Of a stretch of 64,000 nucleotides of DNA, positions 13,801 through 25,075 are shown one piece after another. A model generated the notes under the pieces. The model did not search any database and had not been told where the DNA came from. It worked only from the letters and a program-made list of their open reading frames with translations. The DNA lies in NCBI GenBank assembly GCA_031310005.1, contig CM062380.1:3286001-3350000 (forward strand), written 5' to 3'. The DNA is from Dactylellina haptotyla. Taxonomy: Eukaryota; Ascomycota; Orbiliomycetes; Orbiliales; Orbiliaceae. Within the stretch, counting starts at the first letter, position 1. The number at the start of each line of letters is the position of its first letter. The translations under genes and the position numbers were made by a program.

Positions 13801-13808
13801 AATCAAGA
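7854..13808. other. about 6 kb gene-poor stretch
   Basis: No gene could be supported. The first few hundred bases hold the presumed upstream region of the minus-strand gene at 6594-7853. Around 8605-8760 is one copy of a degenerate element also found near 19.0 kb (separate entry). Position 11331-11347 has a short TTCC tandem. From about 12.5 to 13.4 kb the sequence is strongly AT-rich with many stops in all frames. Confidence 0.5.
8605..8760 (-). repeat. Copy A of a degenerate two-copy element (possible gene relic)
   Basis: On the minus strand this segment reads GMVPNLWHTVLGNVILYCE. The segment at 18961-19120, also minus, reads PPNLWEHILGNVISECG. DNA similarity runs through this core and, more weakly, to both sides. 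Neither copy has an intact gene-like frame around it, so a decayed coding exon or old dispersed repeat is the likeliest reading. The boundaries are approximate. Confidence 0.4.
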
Positions 13809-14796
13809 ATGACACCCTTAGGACACAATAGCTCTCGCCTTCTCTTTTCACTATACCTTTTGTGCTTGGTATTATGGATAGAGTGTATTGCGATGCCATT
13901 AGCAGACCCTGTTCCGAAGCCCATATTGCCCGTGCTAGATCCAATTTTAGGCTGTCCTCCCAGCGATACTACAATTTTTACAACCATTTCAACCACCACG
14001 ATTACTCAATTTTCTACGAGAAATATCTACGAGGCAGCACCAGGGTCCCCTCCTTCAACGTATACAACAGTAGGTTCTATACATGTCTTTCTTCCGTATG
14101 AGCTGAGACGGTTCTCACGAACTAATTCCCATTCAAAAACTGTTAATCCAGACCACAACATGCTACGAAACTGTCAAATATACGGAAGTCAGAACCTCAA
14201 CTTATACTCTCCCAGCGTACCCTGTCACTTATACCATTACCGTGACCCCGCCTGCCTCAACAGTGACGAACACGATCCCAGCCTACCCTGTCACAATCAC
14301 CTATACAAAGACGACAGTGCTCCCAATCTACCAACCTGGTACTACAATCGAGTCTACTATTACTAAATATGTATCTGCACCAACAATTATCTCTACAGTT
14401 ACCCATTCTAAAACCCTCGTTTCTACCATCACGGATACACTCACTCGGACTCTTTCTCCTTCCACTTCAACTTATACACTACAATGCTACCCTATAGTAT
14501 ATACTTCTACATTAACTCCGCCTACGACCACATATACGGTAACCTCGACGTATACGAAAACTCTGCCTCCATCTACAATAAACTATACGATGGTTCTCAC
14601 TGCACCTGCTTCTACCGTCACATACACTAGAATCTCATCGCTGATAGGTCCAACTTCAACAATTACTGATGTCAAGACTCTCCCGGTATACGCTGTCACC
14701 TCAACCGTGACGTCAACCAAGACGATTATATATACAAACATCGTCACTAGGTGTACCTTAAGTAGTAGTGGGGTGCCGTATAGGCTTCTACAGTAA
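13809..14796 (+). CDS. Secreted Thr/Ser-rich repeat protein (two exons)
   Basis: Predicted 301 residues from exons 13809-14069 and 14152-14796. The 82-nt intron (14070-14151) has donor GTAGGT and acceptor CAG, and both sides are phase 0. The start is the ATG before a typical signal peptide: LLFSLYLLCLVLWIECIA, followed by MPLADPVPKP. After a Pro-rich stretch nearly the whole protein is Thr/Ser/Tyr/Val/Pro, with loosely repeated units such as TYTLPAYPVTYTITVTPPAS, NTIPAYPVTITYTKTTVLP and TYTVTSTYTKTLP. This composition is typical of heavily O-mannosylated cell-wall or surface proteins. No clear C-terminal GPI signal is seen (it ends VPYRLLQ), so it may be secreted freely, or a further 3' exon may be missed. 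The frame is open upstream to 13440, but that part has no protein-like character. Confidence 0.7.
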
Positions 14797-16544
14797 AATG
14801 CCTCTGTTAAACGTGCGAAGCAAGTCCCAACTTTTGCAGGACTAGGATGGTATATGGTTTATGAGATAGAATCAACCATAACAAGTTGTTATCTAGTTAC
14901 TAAGCTACCCGAGGAATAAACAATATCAAAACATTGCAATGTTGGCTAAAGAAGTCTCATGTCAATTGCGTAGATATGTTCATATCCGGAAGGGAGGCAA
15001 AAAAATTTTACCTTCTTGCTTTGTTTTTCTTATCTCTCTTTGAGTCTATCAAATGCCTCCGTAGCCTGCTACATGCTGTTACGGCGAGTTAAGTGAAGTA
15101 CTATTACGTGGGTCTCGGAGTTCACTGGCGAAAGAGTACGCTGAACCTCGGAGGTCCATCCTACTGTATAGTATATTTCGCATTCGCATGACCAAAAATA
15201 GGTCCTAGGATTATAGCTTTGACAACTTATGGCCGGAGCGCCTAGGCTCTGAGAAAGAGTTCTTTCGCCAGGATTAGACCTCGGGCTTGGCCGATGCCGA
15301 GAACATATAACTAACACGCCAGTCTCGTAACTGATAACATGCGGTTTCGTGTTGCAGGTACTATTATCAACACATTCCTGAACAAGCAGATTTTTATTCC
15401 AAGCCCTAAGTAGAATTCCGTCCCGAACGGCAGGTAAAAGACTGCAAAAACTATAGACCTGGACCGACCCCATATGTTTATCCTGTAATCAAAAAATTTC
15501 ATACCGGGACCCTCGGCATTGGTATGTCGATCAATTCGGCTGTTATATCCCTTGTTTAAGCCCCATCGGGGTATTTTGAGGCGAGCTAGAGAAGTTTACA
15601 ATGAAGTAGCTCAAGAAAGAAAGTGGCGGCAAAGAGGTTGACATGACCTCAAGCTCAACTATATAGGGCGAAGCATGTGAGGCCGGTTTGTTGGACGAGC
15701 GAATTTGTGGTACAGTTTCTTCCTTTGCCAGAAACATTTTTCTATAGGAGCTCGTAAGCAATAACTCTCAAATTTAAGCATGTTCTTTTATTCCTTTCTC
15801 ACATGGTGAATTAAAGGGAGCAGTATATATAGATTCGAGAAAATTCTGCATGTATGCTCGGCTAGATAAGGTTGTTCCTCCGACTCAATTGAACCAACCG
15901 GGTACCCGAATGTCCTGGGCATTAGTGCAAATGCATTATTGTGCAAACTTTCTCTTGCATGAGCCTAGACCCAAGCTTGGCTGCAACGTTACACAGTTAT
16001 AACGATCTGAGTGGTCGGAGTCTCCCTTGCTTAACCGAAGGTCCTTCTTTATGGATCAAGCTATGCAGGGTCAATCTATATGTACCTGGCAGGAGGACGG
16101 CTCGGACCCTGCGGCTAGAGTAATTTTCAAGTTTGCTGCGTAAATTTTAGCTTTGTGCTCCGCTTTGCACCCGAGTCCCCGAGAACGTGGTTTTCGGGAT
16201 AATATACTGTTGTGGATGCCAAAAGCGCAGGAGAATGCAGTATCACGCAGGGACTATGGCGAAATTGTCAAGCCTATTCTTTGCTAGTGTGATGAGCTTC
16301 ACCATGGTGGGAGCAAAATTTTCTTCTCAGCTTCTACTTTCGATTCTTCCATCTTTCGGCTAGAATAGCATGAAGTTCTTAGCTTCATGGGTTTTGATGT
16401 TGAGTAGCGTAATATAAATATGGACATGATCCGTCCTCTAGACCATCTTCTCTATCATTCAACAAGTAGAATCTCCAATTCAGAACTAAATCTTCTTCTA
16501 AGAAATTCAAACGTTTCTCCATTAACGCCTCAAAAACTGCCAAA
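14797..16544. other. Intergenic, no gene seen
   Basis: Short ORFs only (longest 134 codons, 15069-15473 minus) with no recognisable motif. The 150 bases before 16545 are A- and C-rich, with a favourable context around the next start codon (CCAAAATGCC), consistent with a short 5' leader. Confidence 0.5.
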
Positions 16545-17250
16545 ATGCCTGCAATCTCAACCGAAGAGACTCCCAAGTCGATCCCAGTTCTCCAGCCTGG
16601 AAACTACCAAATCATCAGCGCAGTCAGCGACCGCATCTTCCTCTCCCGTTCTCCAGCTGAGGACCGATCTCTCCTCCCTAAGCCAGTCCTCTCCTTACCT
16701 CCTGGTGTTACTCTTGCTCCAGTAAGATCCATATCCCCAATGTATACTAGAATTCATGATACTAACGAAGCTGCTGTAAACAGTGGAAAGTGTCTAGGAA
16801 CGCCGACGGCACCTACACCTTGGAGAACAACAATGCTCCAGTTGTAGAAATCAAAGACCAGCTCTTCGCTCAATTGCAGCCAGGCCAGCCAAGAGCCGAT
16901 ACCCGCTGGAGAATCACCTCCGTTTACTGGCAAGGACGTGACCAGTTCATGTAAGGACAACATATTTGCTATGGTATATGTGCCCAATATGGATCAAGCT
17001 AATGAAGGATGGCGGCAGCATCGAAAACGCTGATCGAACTGAGGGATGGAGCCTTCGTATGACTGACGGTGGCAGCGTCATTCCATTCGTTCAGGTAAGT
17101 TCCATAATACCACGCCTCAAGGCGCTTCAATATATTATAGCTAGATAGCTAACAACTAAATTTCAGCCAAATGTTCTTCCATTGGTCTCCGCTCGTTCGC
17201 AGCCAGCACAATACCCTGCCTTCGAGCGATTCATCTTCAAGAGAATCTAG
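16545..17250 (+). CDS. I66-type (beta-trefoil) serine protease inhibitor-like protein
   Basis: Predicted 167 residues from four exons: 16545-16721, 16784-16950, 17019-17094 and 17167-17250. Donors are GTAAGA, GTAAGG and GTAAGT, acceptors are CAG, and all phases match. The product starts MPAISTEETPKSIPVLQPGN and carries the repeating pattern of the small fungal I66 inhibitor family: a PGxYxIxS-type opening, W-x-V-x-x-x-x-DGTYTL, a central W-R-I-x-x-V, then GWSLRMTDGGSVIPFVQPNV and the ending ERFIFKRI. These proteins adopt a beta-trefoil fold and typically inhibit serine proteases. There is no signal peptide, so it is probably cytosolic, as for other family members. The family assignment rests on recognised spacing and motifs and no alignment was run. 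The inhibitory loop and target protease cannot be read off here. Confidence 0.8.
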
Positions 17251-18960
17251 AATGTGGCTATATGCCATGGAAGATTTTGAGAACTTGTAAATTCTTGTAA
17301 AAAGTTAAAAGTGCGCTTCAGGGACGGTTTCGGGACGGGTTAAGGACTTGTACAAAATTATTGATGTGATCTAAAATTGTATATTTAATTTTCTAGAAAA
17401 GGGGCGATTTCGACGCTGTAGATATAATAATAAAATTTCTTACCCCATGACTACCAATAGGTACAAAACTCTAAGATTAGAACGAGAATGTAGGAATTGA
17501 TCTATCCACTGACTTCAAAACCTAGCTAATGGTGACACAATTGTTCCGTTGTACAAAATTAATGAGGATTTTACTGGTTTTAATTGTAAAAATAGGAATG
17601 GAGTAAGCTGGGGGAAAGAGAAAGAAAAAACAGGTACTTTAGAAGGATTGTTTAAGAAATGAAGCGCGTAACATCTTGTATCGCCTTGGCCTGTACTCTG
17701 GATAAAAACTTCCAAATAGCTAAGGATAACATGATTAATTTAGAACTCTGTTGTTATAACCAACTTTGAACTCGATTTTTGGCGCCTCACTGGGACTGGG
17801 ATTGGCTGAGGTCATTCTATTACGCATGTATGGAGAAATGTGAGAGGTTTAAAATAAAGTCCAATACCGTTTTGTGCAACCTGTTAATTTTCTCTGAAGT
17901 CGCCTAGGATGCCTTTATATTGGGGCAAATGCGGAATCAGGTGCTCGGCGGCTGGGTGATGCACATGTACATGTACCACTGATTAGTAACGGATCCTTGT
18001 AGGAGCAATTTGGGTATTGACCACAATACGAGATATGATGGTTCTCAATTTTGAACCCTTGTTTATTATAAGCTCAGAAATGAGGGCAAGCGAAGGGGGG
18101 AATACTCGGGTGAACAGATAAGAAAAATCTGCAGATGTTCAAAATGGCATATTCCAGTGGCTAAGATTTGGTGCGTCCGATAGGCCATTGGAACGATTCC
18201 TGCCCAAACTGCCGCACCAATTTGCAACACCTTATCATAATCACAGCTCGCACACAGGAAAATGCAAGCCAGAGCTTGGCTTGGGGCAAGAATGAAGGTC
18301 CGCTTTGGCGGTTGCCTGGTGGTGACACCCCCACGCGCACAGCTCCAGTCATCTTATCGGCTGACGGGGTTTGTGATCAAGCTGCTGGCATTTCACAATC
18401 ACACCCTGAGGACCCGCTCAATTGGTAAGTAAGATTGCCATGTGGAACAATGTGAGAGAGTGAGAGGCGCCTTCAGCTCTGCTAATTTGAGGCATTAAGG
18501 AAATTTATAATGACGATCGATCGAGGAAGGTTCCTGATATTCAATTGACTGAGATCGAAAGCGCGAAGCATTACCCGAAGGCCATCGGCGATCCTCGTCT
18601 CGTAAACAACTAACCAAGCTGATACGAAGCGCGATGCGAAGGTGCGGAGCCTCAACATGGGGTTACGTGATGCAAAGTGCACGGAATGCATGAATTTGCT
18701 GGCAGTGCATGATAATCCTCCGACGTGACTGGGATAATAAAACCTGAGAACAGACTTGTGGTATCAATGGACATGGAATCGAGAATAGCAAAAATTGCGA
18801 TTAATTCCGCAGCGAGACCGCTGAAACAGAAGTGCTTTCAACGGACAGTAAACGAGGCTGGCAGCTGGGTTCTGGGTTAATTGAGCGCCACTGGAGACCA
18901 TGGCAAACACCGAAGGCTGCATGACGGTCTGTTCACCCGCCATTAGCACTTCCCGCTGGA

Positions 18961-19120
18961 TCTATTCCGCACTCTGATATGACGTTTCCAAGAATATGTT
19001 CCCACAGATTGGGCGGAAGGGGTGCCGGGACCCCACCAACGCGAGACCTTCTGTTCAACGTTTCGCATGGTTGATTTCAGCCCCAAAGCAAATTCGCACT
19101 AAAATTGCATTTGACTAGGA
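18961..19120 (-). repeat. Copy B of the degenerate two-copy element
   Basis: The minus-strand reading PPNLWEHILGNVISECG matches the peptide of copy A at 8605-8760. At DNA level the shared core includes ACGTTTCC and CCACAGATT-GGG with a few gaps. Frames are interrupted shortly on both sides, so this is a relic and not a gene. The limits are approximate. Confidence 0.4.
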
Positions 19121-19318
19121 TCTGCCATCTCTCAGGAACCCGCTTCAAGCCTAGACCAGTCCTGATAGGGCAAGATAGGCTCAAAAAATTTGGAGAAGGC
19201 TTGAATACATTTATCAAAACGTCTTCTTTACGGAATCTGCTTGGATAGAGTTCTTTAATGGTGCAGACATTGTTTCTAGGATGAATGTGACAAAGAGTGC
19301 TGGCGGCGTGCGTTTTGG

Positions 19319-19387
19319 TTTTTTAATTTTTTAATTTTTTAATTTTTATTATTAAGTATCTTTCTTTAAAAAAACAATTAAAAAAAG
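19319..19387. repeat. TTTTTTAA short tandem followed by A-rich run
   Basis: Three near-perfect units of T5-6AA at 19319-19348 are followed, after a 17-nt spacer, by an A-rich stretch (19366-19387). The two halves could pair as a weak hairpin. This is a simple-sequence repeat with no assigned function. Confidence 0.7.
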
Positions 19388-20310
19388 AACAGTTTACATC
19401 TTTATTCTTTTACCTGGGCTTGCGAGTAGAGCTCAGTAGAATTTTGACACTCCTTGCTTGGAAAGGCTATTGGTGAAGGTGGGTTTAGTGCTGGCAGCAC
19501 ATCAACCAGGGCAACGGCACGAAGAGGCGCGAATCGGGCCACTGCTACCTCCTTTTCTCGGAGCGGGAAACTTTTCCAAGCCTTCGCCCTCAACCCTTGC
19601 GCTTCTGCCCTTCCGATAGCCTTGCAGTTTGCATATTTCCTTTTTCCCCTTGCGGGTCAATTTGCTGGCCCGAGCAAGTACAAGTCGCGAATGATGTTAC
19701 TCTGACACCAGCCGATCACTTTGTGATGGGAGTGTGTCCACATATATGGTTGGGGGTGTCTCCAATATTTCTGGTGAGCGAGCAATTGGAGTATACTTTC
19801 TTGCGTCGTACTCTTTTTTTGTTTATCTTTACTCCGTACTTTAAACCTATGACAATCTCGTTCCTCGCTTACACGCAAAATATTAGAGGCTGAAGTTCCG
19901 AGTTTTGGGTATCTTTTGGTTCTTTGATTTTTCCGAATATTTTAATATTTTTGTTTTCTTGTTCTATTTCCGGGCATCCCAGCTCTCACCTGCATCTCAG
20001 CTCCCATCCCAGTCAAACAGTTAAAATCAGGTTCGCATTGGGTTGGGGCGTTCTTTATTAAACCCCCAAATATTGCCTCTGCTTAATAGGGTCCTCTATT
20101 ATCCAGGCCTGACGGAGGAATCTCTCTTATTATATATATTAGTGCCGGTATCCTCACCCCTCACTCTCGTTTCCATTCATTCAAGCTAGGCGATATCAAT
20201 TGTCGGTTACCATCCTCCTGATTTCGACGACCATTCGACCCTGACACCAGAATAAGAAACAAAGGCAGGCGACGTCGACGACAACGTCGGCCGCAGGTGT
20301 TGAAATCACA

Positions 20311-22497
20311 ATGGCTACAGAAACACAACGCCCCCGTTCCCAAGTTCAGCAACCTCGCGCCTATGTGAGACTCGATGATGATGCATTTGCCAAGCAATTG
20401 CTTGAACTCTTCGGAACTTCAACAGAGGCTGGACGACTGGCAGAGCCCCTACTACCGGACCAAGAGGTGACCGTCGCCCAATATGTTCGCCAGCACCTAT
20501 CCTATACCGTATATCTACTGTCCTTGGGTTATGAGGAGAGGTAAGACGAGCACCCTAAAGTCCCGTTTCCCGGGTCGTGAAAGTAGTACGCGGTGGCTCA
20601 CGTTTTTGACAGCCCCAATCTCGGCTATATTGTAATACCCGTTGCGCGCCACCTCATGACGGACCAATATCTACGATGCAATTATCAGCGACTCGAACAG
20701 GTTCCCAACTTCCCCAAGGGCCTTATCGCCAGGTTGGAACAGTTGGATCGCGATACTTGGTTCTCAGAGCCATCGTTTGGATCCCATATTGTATTCGATC
20801 ACCAACAGTCAAATGGCGGAGATGTCCCACCTCCCGTCAGTTCGGTATCCACTTCTCCCTATAGCAGTGGTGATCGGATTGATCTTGCCAAAATTTCCAC
20901 CAATGAAGCCCCACTATCAGGCCAGAGTCACGCTAGGATTCAAATTGAGCCGATGATGCATCTCGTCCCTGGAGGCAAGTATTTTCGGAGAACGGAAGTG
21001 TTGCGGCTTCTGGCCAAAACCATGCTGAACGTTGAAGACGGCGGCCTTTTGGCGCAACCGATCGTGCAACACTTTTCGCTCCCCGCGTACACTTATACGT
21101 ACAAGGAAAAAAGTTACATGCTCCTCTCTCCGGAAATCGTTGCAGACGCCAATCCTGAGGACTCTTCTCACCATGTTTGCACCCTGGCTCAATTCATTAC
21201 CTGCCGCCCGGATTGGTGGCTGGCGCTGTCCAAGGAAGAGAAGAGAGCACGCATATTCGAGTGGATGACCTGTTTGGCTGCGGTTGTGCAGTTTTTCCAT
21301 TCTCTCAAAGTCTCCCACGGAGACATCCAAACAAAGAGGATATACATTGTAAAAAATGGGAAAGACGTTCATATATTTTTGGAGGGCTGGTATCAGTCCC
21401 ACATGGACCCCCGGATCATCGAATTGTCGAAGAAAAGACCGGGTTTGAAGAGTAACAAGAGCTTTGGATATGGAATGCAAGTGCAGGAACCCACAAATTC
21501 CGAAAGCCGACCGCCCTCGAGATCTAAAGGCAGTGCACCTGATCTATCGCTCGCCGACGTATCCCGTCTACACGATGTCAAGTGTTTGGGAGAAATATTT
21601 GCGGAGCTGCTGCTTGTTCTTCTTGGTTTGACTAAAGATTCCCTGAGCCGCCAGAGAAGGGAGAGATTGGAGTGGATGAAGGACATGAAGACTCGCGAGG
21701 GAACCGGCAGCTGGAATCCAATTTTCTATCCAAAACCCAATACTTCAGTCTCTGAAACCTCAGCGTCATCCGTAGCATCTGAGATGATTGAAATTAATAT
21801 CCCACGTCCAGGCACAGACCAGTCTGCGTCGAATGGGCAGCAGCCGTCTGTACCCAAGCTGAAAGTCTCAGAGTCACCAGAGAAACCCCCAAAGACTGCA
21901 AATGGCAAAGACGCTCCCAGCCGGCCAAGTAGCATCTTTGGTGGCATGTTTTCAAAATCCAAGGATGCGCCCAAAGTTGTGGAACCAGAACCACCAAAAC
22001 CCGCTAAATCGAGGATGTCATACGGTATCGTCAACAAGATGGCCTCTCTGAGCTCTAGCTCGGGCCCACCACCGCCAACATGGTGGCTCGATGAACTAAA
22101 GCTCATGTATCCCGCATTCCAAGGGGCCACCGACAATGTATCTTGGAACAAGCACTCCGACTTGATTGGTAACCATCTTCTGCTCCTGATATCAGCAATG
22201 TCTGTATCCGAGGCGGCTCTTAGACCTAGAGCCGAAGCAGTTTGGAAAGATTTAACTAGGATCGTAAGCGTCTTCTTTAAAGGCACTAAACTCTGTTGCT
22301 CTGCGCATGACGAACAACTCAAAGATTCTCGAGAGACTCTGCGAGTGAACGTTCTTGATGATATCTACCAACGGGGCATCGCAGACGAAGAAGAAGAAGC
22401 CTGGGAAGGAATCGGATGGGATGGCCCAGAAAGGTTTGGACCAAAACAAATCGGGCGACGTGGAGAGGGAGCTTTGGGCGAGTGTCTATTTGACTAA
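20311..22497 (+). CDS. Kinase-fold protein, probably a pseudokinase (704 aa)
   Basis: Two exons, 20311-20540 and 20613-22497, with a 72-nt intron (GTAAGA ... GACAG, phase 2) joining YEE to SPNLGYIVIPVARHL. Residues 195-400 resemble a protein-kinase fold. WMTCLAAVVQFFHSLKVSHGDIQTKRIYIV (about 294-323) has the catalytic-loop HGD at 312-314. DVKCLGEIFAELLLVLLGL (about 408-426) looks like the helix after the activation segment. The magnesium-binding DFG appears replaced by LEG near 333-335 (VHIFLEGW), so catalytic activity is doubtful. A Ser/Pro-rich linker (about 455-590) separates a C-terminal WWLDELKLMYPAFQG segment and an acidic end. No membrane segments are seen. This is a fungal protein of unknown role; the kinase-fold call is inference from motif order, and a scaffold role is one possibility. 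Confidence 0.8.
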
Positions 22498-23264
22498 TAC
22501 CGAGCCACAAGCAATAATTCCAAGTTCGTCCGAAGCTCCCGGTTTGCGCCGCAAGTCACGCCTTATATCATCAACACGGCTTACTTTTCGGGATCTGTGG
22601 GACCCACATATTTAGATTTGGTTTCAACGACCAAGGCGAGTACATCTATCCACTCTTCCAACAAAGTGGCATTGTTAAAAATACATCTATCTTTTCTTGT
22701 AATACTATCGAGATTGTGTCTATATTCATTTTTTTGATACAGCTTTTCTTTGATATTCTTTTATTCTTTTATTCTTGATTTTTGTCTTTTTGACGGCATC
22801 TTACGACCTTTTTTTTAAGTCATTTTAATCCCGGCATGTTTTTACCTCATTGTTTATATTTTCATATCGGGTCTTTAGGTTTCTATTTGTAGCTCGGAAT
22901 TAGCTAATAGCGTTGGAGGAATGGCTCTGCTTTTTTTTTTCTTCCCTTTTTGGATTCTTATTTCTTTGTATAGAGTATTGGTTAGGTTTTGAGGATTTAA
23001 TTTGGGTCACAGATACGCTAGGAGAGGGAACTTCCCTAGCAGTGTTACATCGATATTTCTGCTTTCCGATGAATTCACCATTCCTATTTCCAAACTTATT
23101 TTTAAAATGTTGAGAATCTAAGCCCTCGACTCGAGCACGGATGAAACCTTAACGCGTCAACTTTTAAACTTCGGCCTAAGCCGCCGAAAAAGTCGCTGAG
23201 ACGTTCGTGGCAGCGGCCCCCACCCTAGACTGCTTTAGCTCAAGCTGTCTATTGTTCGTTGGTA
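22498..23264. other. Convergent 3' intergenic region
   Basis: Lies between the 3' ends of the kinase-fold gene (plus) and the J-protein gene (minus). It is T-rich on the plus strand, with TTATTCTTTTATTC-type simple sequence near 22750-22790 and no credible coding frame. Likely contents are the 3' untranslated regions and terminators of both genes; no specific poly-A signal could be assigned. Confidence 0.5.
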
Positions 23265-25075
23265 TCAAAACGCGATTCCATGCGCATGGACACTATCATG
23301 ATTGAGTTTTTGCTCCGCCATATCCGTTAATTTCGCGTCCCGTTTTTTTGCCAACTCGTACGAATCGGAAACTATTTTTTCAAACAAGCCCTCTGTTACT
23401 TGATCATCTGGATCCCGGTTAACCTAGTTAAGTTAGTTCAATCTGAACGTTCGAAGCCAATGCAACTCCGCTCTCAGGTATCGGGCATACTTACATCGAT
23501 GAAAACCTTTCCGATGATCATCAGGGCTTTAGCCCTTCGCTCTAGGGAATCACTCTGAATATTTGTGTCGTATAATGCGAGATTGCAAGCGTCTCTAGGA
23601 CAGAAATTATCAGCCAAGATTTATATATACCATATTAAATTCGTGTCGGCTCTGCAGTAGCAAGCCTACTTGAGAATACTCATCAAATCCTTTCGCACCA
23701 AACCCCAACAGGACAGCAACATCTTCCCCGAAGCTATGGTCTCAATAAGCTTTTGTTCTTCAATGCCCCTCTCCTGTTTAATCTTATTAGCGTCTGATTC
23801 CTCCATGTCATCCAACCTCGCTTCACGGATGGCCTTCTGGGCGTCCAATAGGTTCCAGACCGTTTTGGCCGTGTCTCTAGCGGCGGCATATTTCTCGTGG
23901 GGATAATAGTAGGCCGCGCTAAGTCGTCCAAGAGAGCGGTACCAGCCGTACTCGTTCCCTTTTGAGGTAAAAACTTCACCGATCGTGTTAAGAATGTAAA
24001 CACCAAAAGATTCGAGTTTAAGATGCTCTGATTCTCGCTGTACATACAACAAACCTATAATTAGAGTGCGAAAAATAATTCTTGCTTTAGGATGTTCGCG
24101 GCCTACTTGAATGGATATACGAAACCCTTTCTCTTTCTGGGGATCAGAAGGGAATCGATCCAGTCTTTCAATCAACTTCTCCGCAACATCTATTACCCTT
24201 TTTTCTCGCTTTTCCTTCATGTCTTCATGAAATTTGGCAATTTTCTCTTGCTTTATCTGCTCTCTATTCTTCTCTTGCTCTTCTCGATATCGTTCGGGAT
24301 CGAAATCATCTTTCGGGTGGCTAGTCTCTAAGATACCAATCGCTATTAGAAACCGAACGAATTCATGTAATTGGTAGTATTACCACCATCGCTTATAAGT
24401 TTCCCTGAGCTCACGGCCTTGGAATAGACAGCTGAATTCTCTTTTCCCTCTTGGTATAATTCGGAAAGTGATAAGATATCTTGGAGGATTGTGTTATCTC
24501 CCACCCTATAGTTCATTATTTCGGAATTCAGCCGTGAACGTGTCAATGCATGTCATTCTTACAATTGAGCTATTGATTTTGAATCAAATCGATTTTAATG
24601 TTGAACTATAGAACATGGATTCTGGACTTACCAATGCTGAAACGACTGGCCTGAAAACATCCGGCCAAACATTTCGCCTGCTTTGGCTGTTGGCCCTCAT
24701 ACGTACCTGTTAGATAAGAGTGCGAATACCCCAGCTCGTAGGATTTATGCATACTTGCCTATATCTGTCTTGTTTATGCCATTGCGTCCTACCTTATCAT
24801 AATGTGCTCTCAGTTCAGGGTCGCTTAGGACCTGATAGGCTTCTGCGATCTAACTCTAGATGAGATGCCGTAAGATAACCGCTTTCCAAATAATGATGTA
24901 TATAATCCGAGAGAGCCCGCGTGCCGCATACCTCGAGGAATTTCTGATGTGCATTCTCGTCTCCTGGGTTTTTATCAGGGTGGTTAATGAAAGCAAGACG
25001 CCGATACGCCTTTTTAATATCGATGTCAGTAGATTGGGAGTTTATTTCAAGAAGATCGTAATAATATGTATCCAT
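23265..25075 (-). CDS. DnaJ-X family J-protein (Hsp40 co-chaperone), eight exons
   Basis: Predicted 422 residues. Exons in transcript order: 25075-24932, 24849-24759, 24695-24632, 24505-24384, 24327-24107, 24037-23670, 23594-23495, 23423-23265. Lengths and phases close exactly. It begins MDTYYYDLLEINSQSTD, so the J-domain covers about residues 1-67, with HPD at 32-34 for Hsp70 stimulation. Next come AGEMFGRMFSGQSFQHWVGD, a charged helical linker, and the X-domain: EKLIERLDRFPSDPQKEKGF, SEHLKLESFGVYILNTIGEV, ETIASGKMLLSCWGLVRKDL, DACNLALYD and VNRDPDD. This is the layout of yeast Caj1/Djp1-type proteins, though the sequence is clearly divergent. Intron 2 (24758-24696) fits only as a GC-AG intron with donor GCAAGT, branch CTAAC and acceptor TGAG. 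The intron at 24106-24038 (69 nt) is in frame without stops. The expected role is an Hsp70 partner in the cytosol or in organelle protein import. Without these splice choices the gene would look broken. Confidence 0.82.
24696..24758 (-). other. GC-AG intron in the J-protein gene
   Basis: The 63-nt intron begins GCAAGT and ends TATGAG, with branch point CTAAC 15 nt before the 3' end. The AG in CTAACAG is probably too close to the branch to be used. GT donors nearby (AAG|GTAGGA at phase 0, GGCAA|GTATGC at phase 2) do not match the phase required by the conserved AGEMFGRMF frame; the GC donor does. Confidence 0.65.

Larger units (their letters stand above)
17251..20310. other. about 3 kb intergenic with degenerate element and T/A-rich repeat
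   Basis: No gene supported. It holds copy B of the two-copy element (18961-19120) and a TTTTTTAA tandem at 19319-19348 followed by an A-rich run. A C/T-rich leader-like segment lies just before the start codon at 20311. ORFs at 18168-18428 and 19454-19893 have no family-like features. Confidence 0.5.

Noticed and set aside
13440-13808. Upstream extension of the Thr/Ser-rich protein frame
   Set aside because: The signal peptide begins at the ATG at 13809; upstream residues look like translated non-coding DNA.
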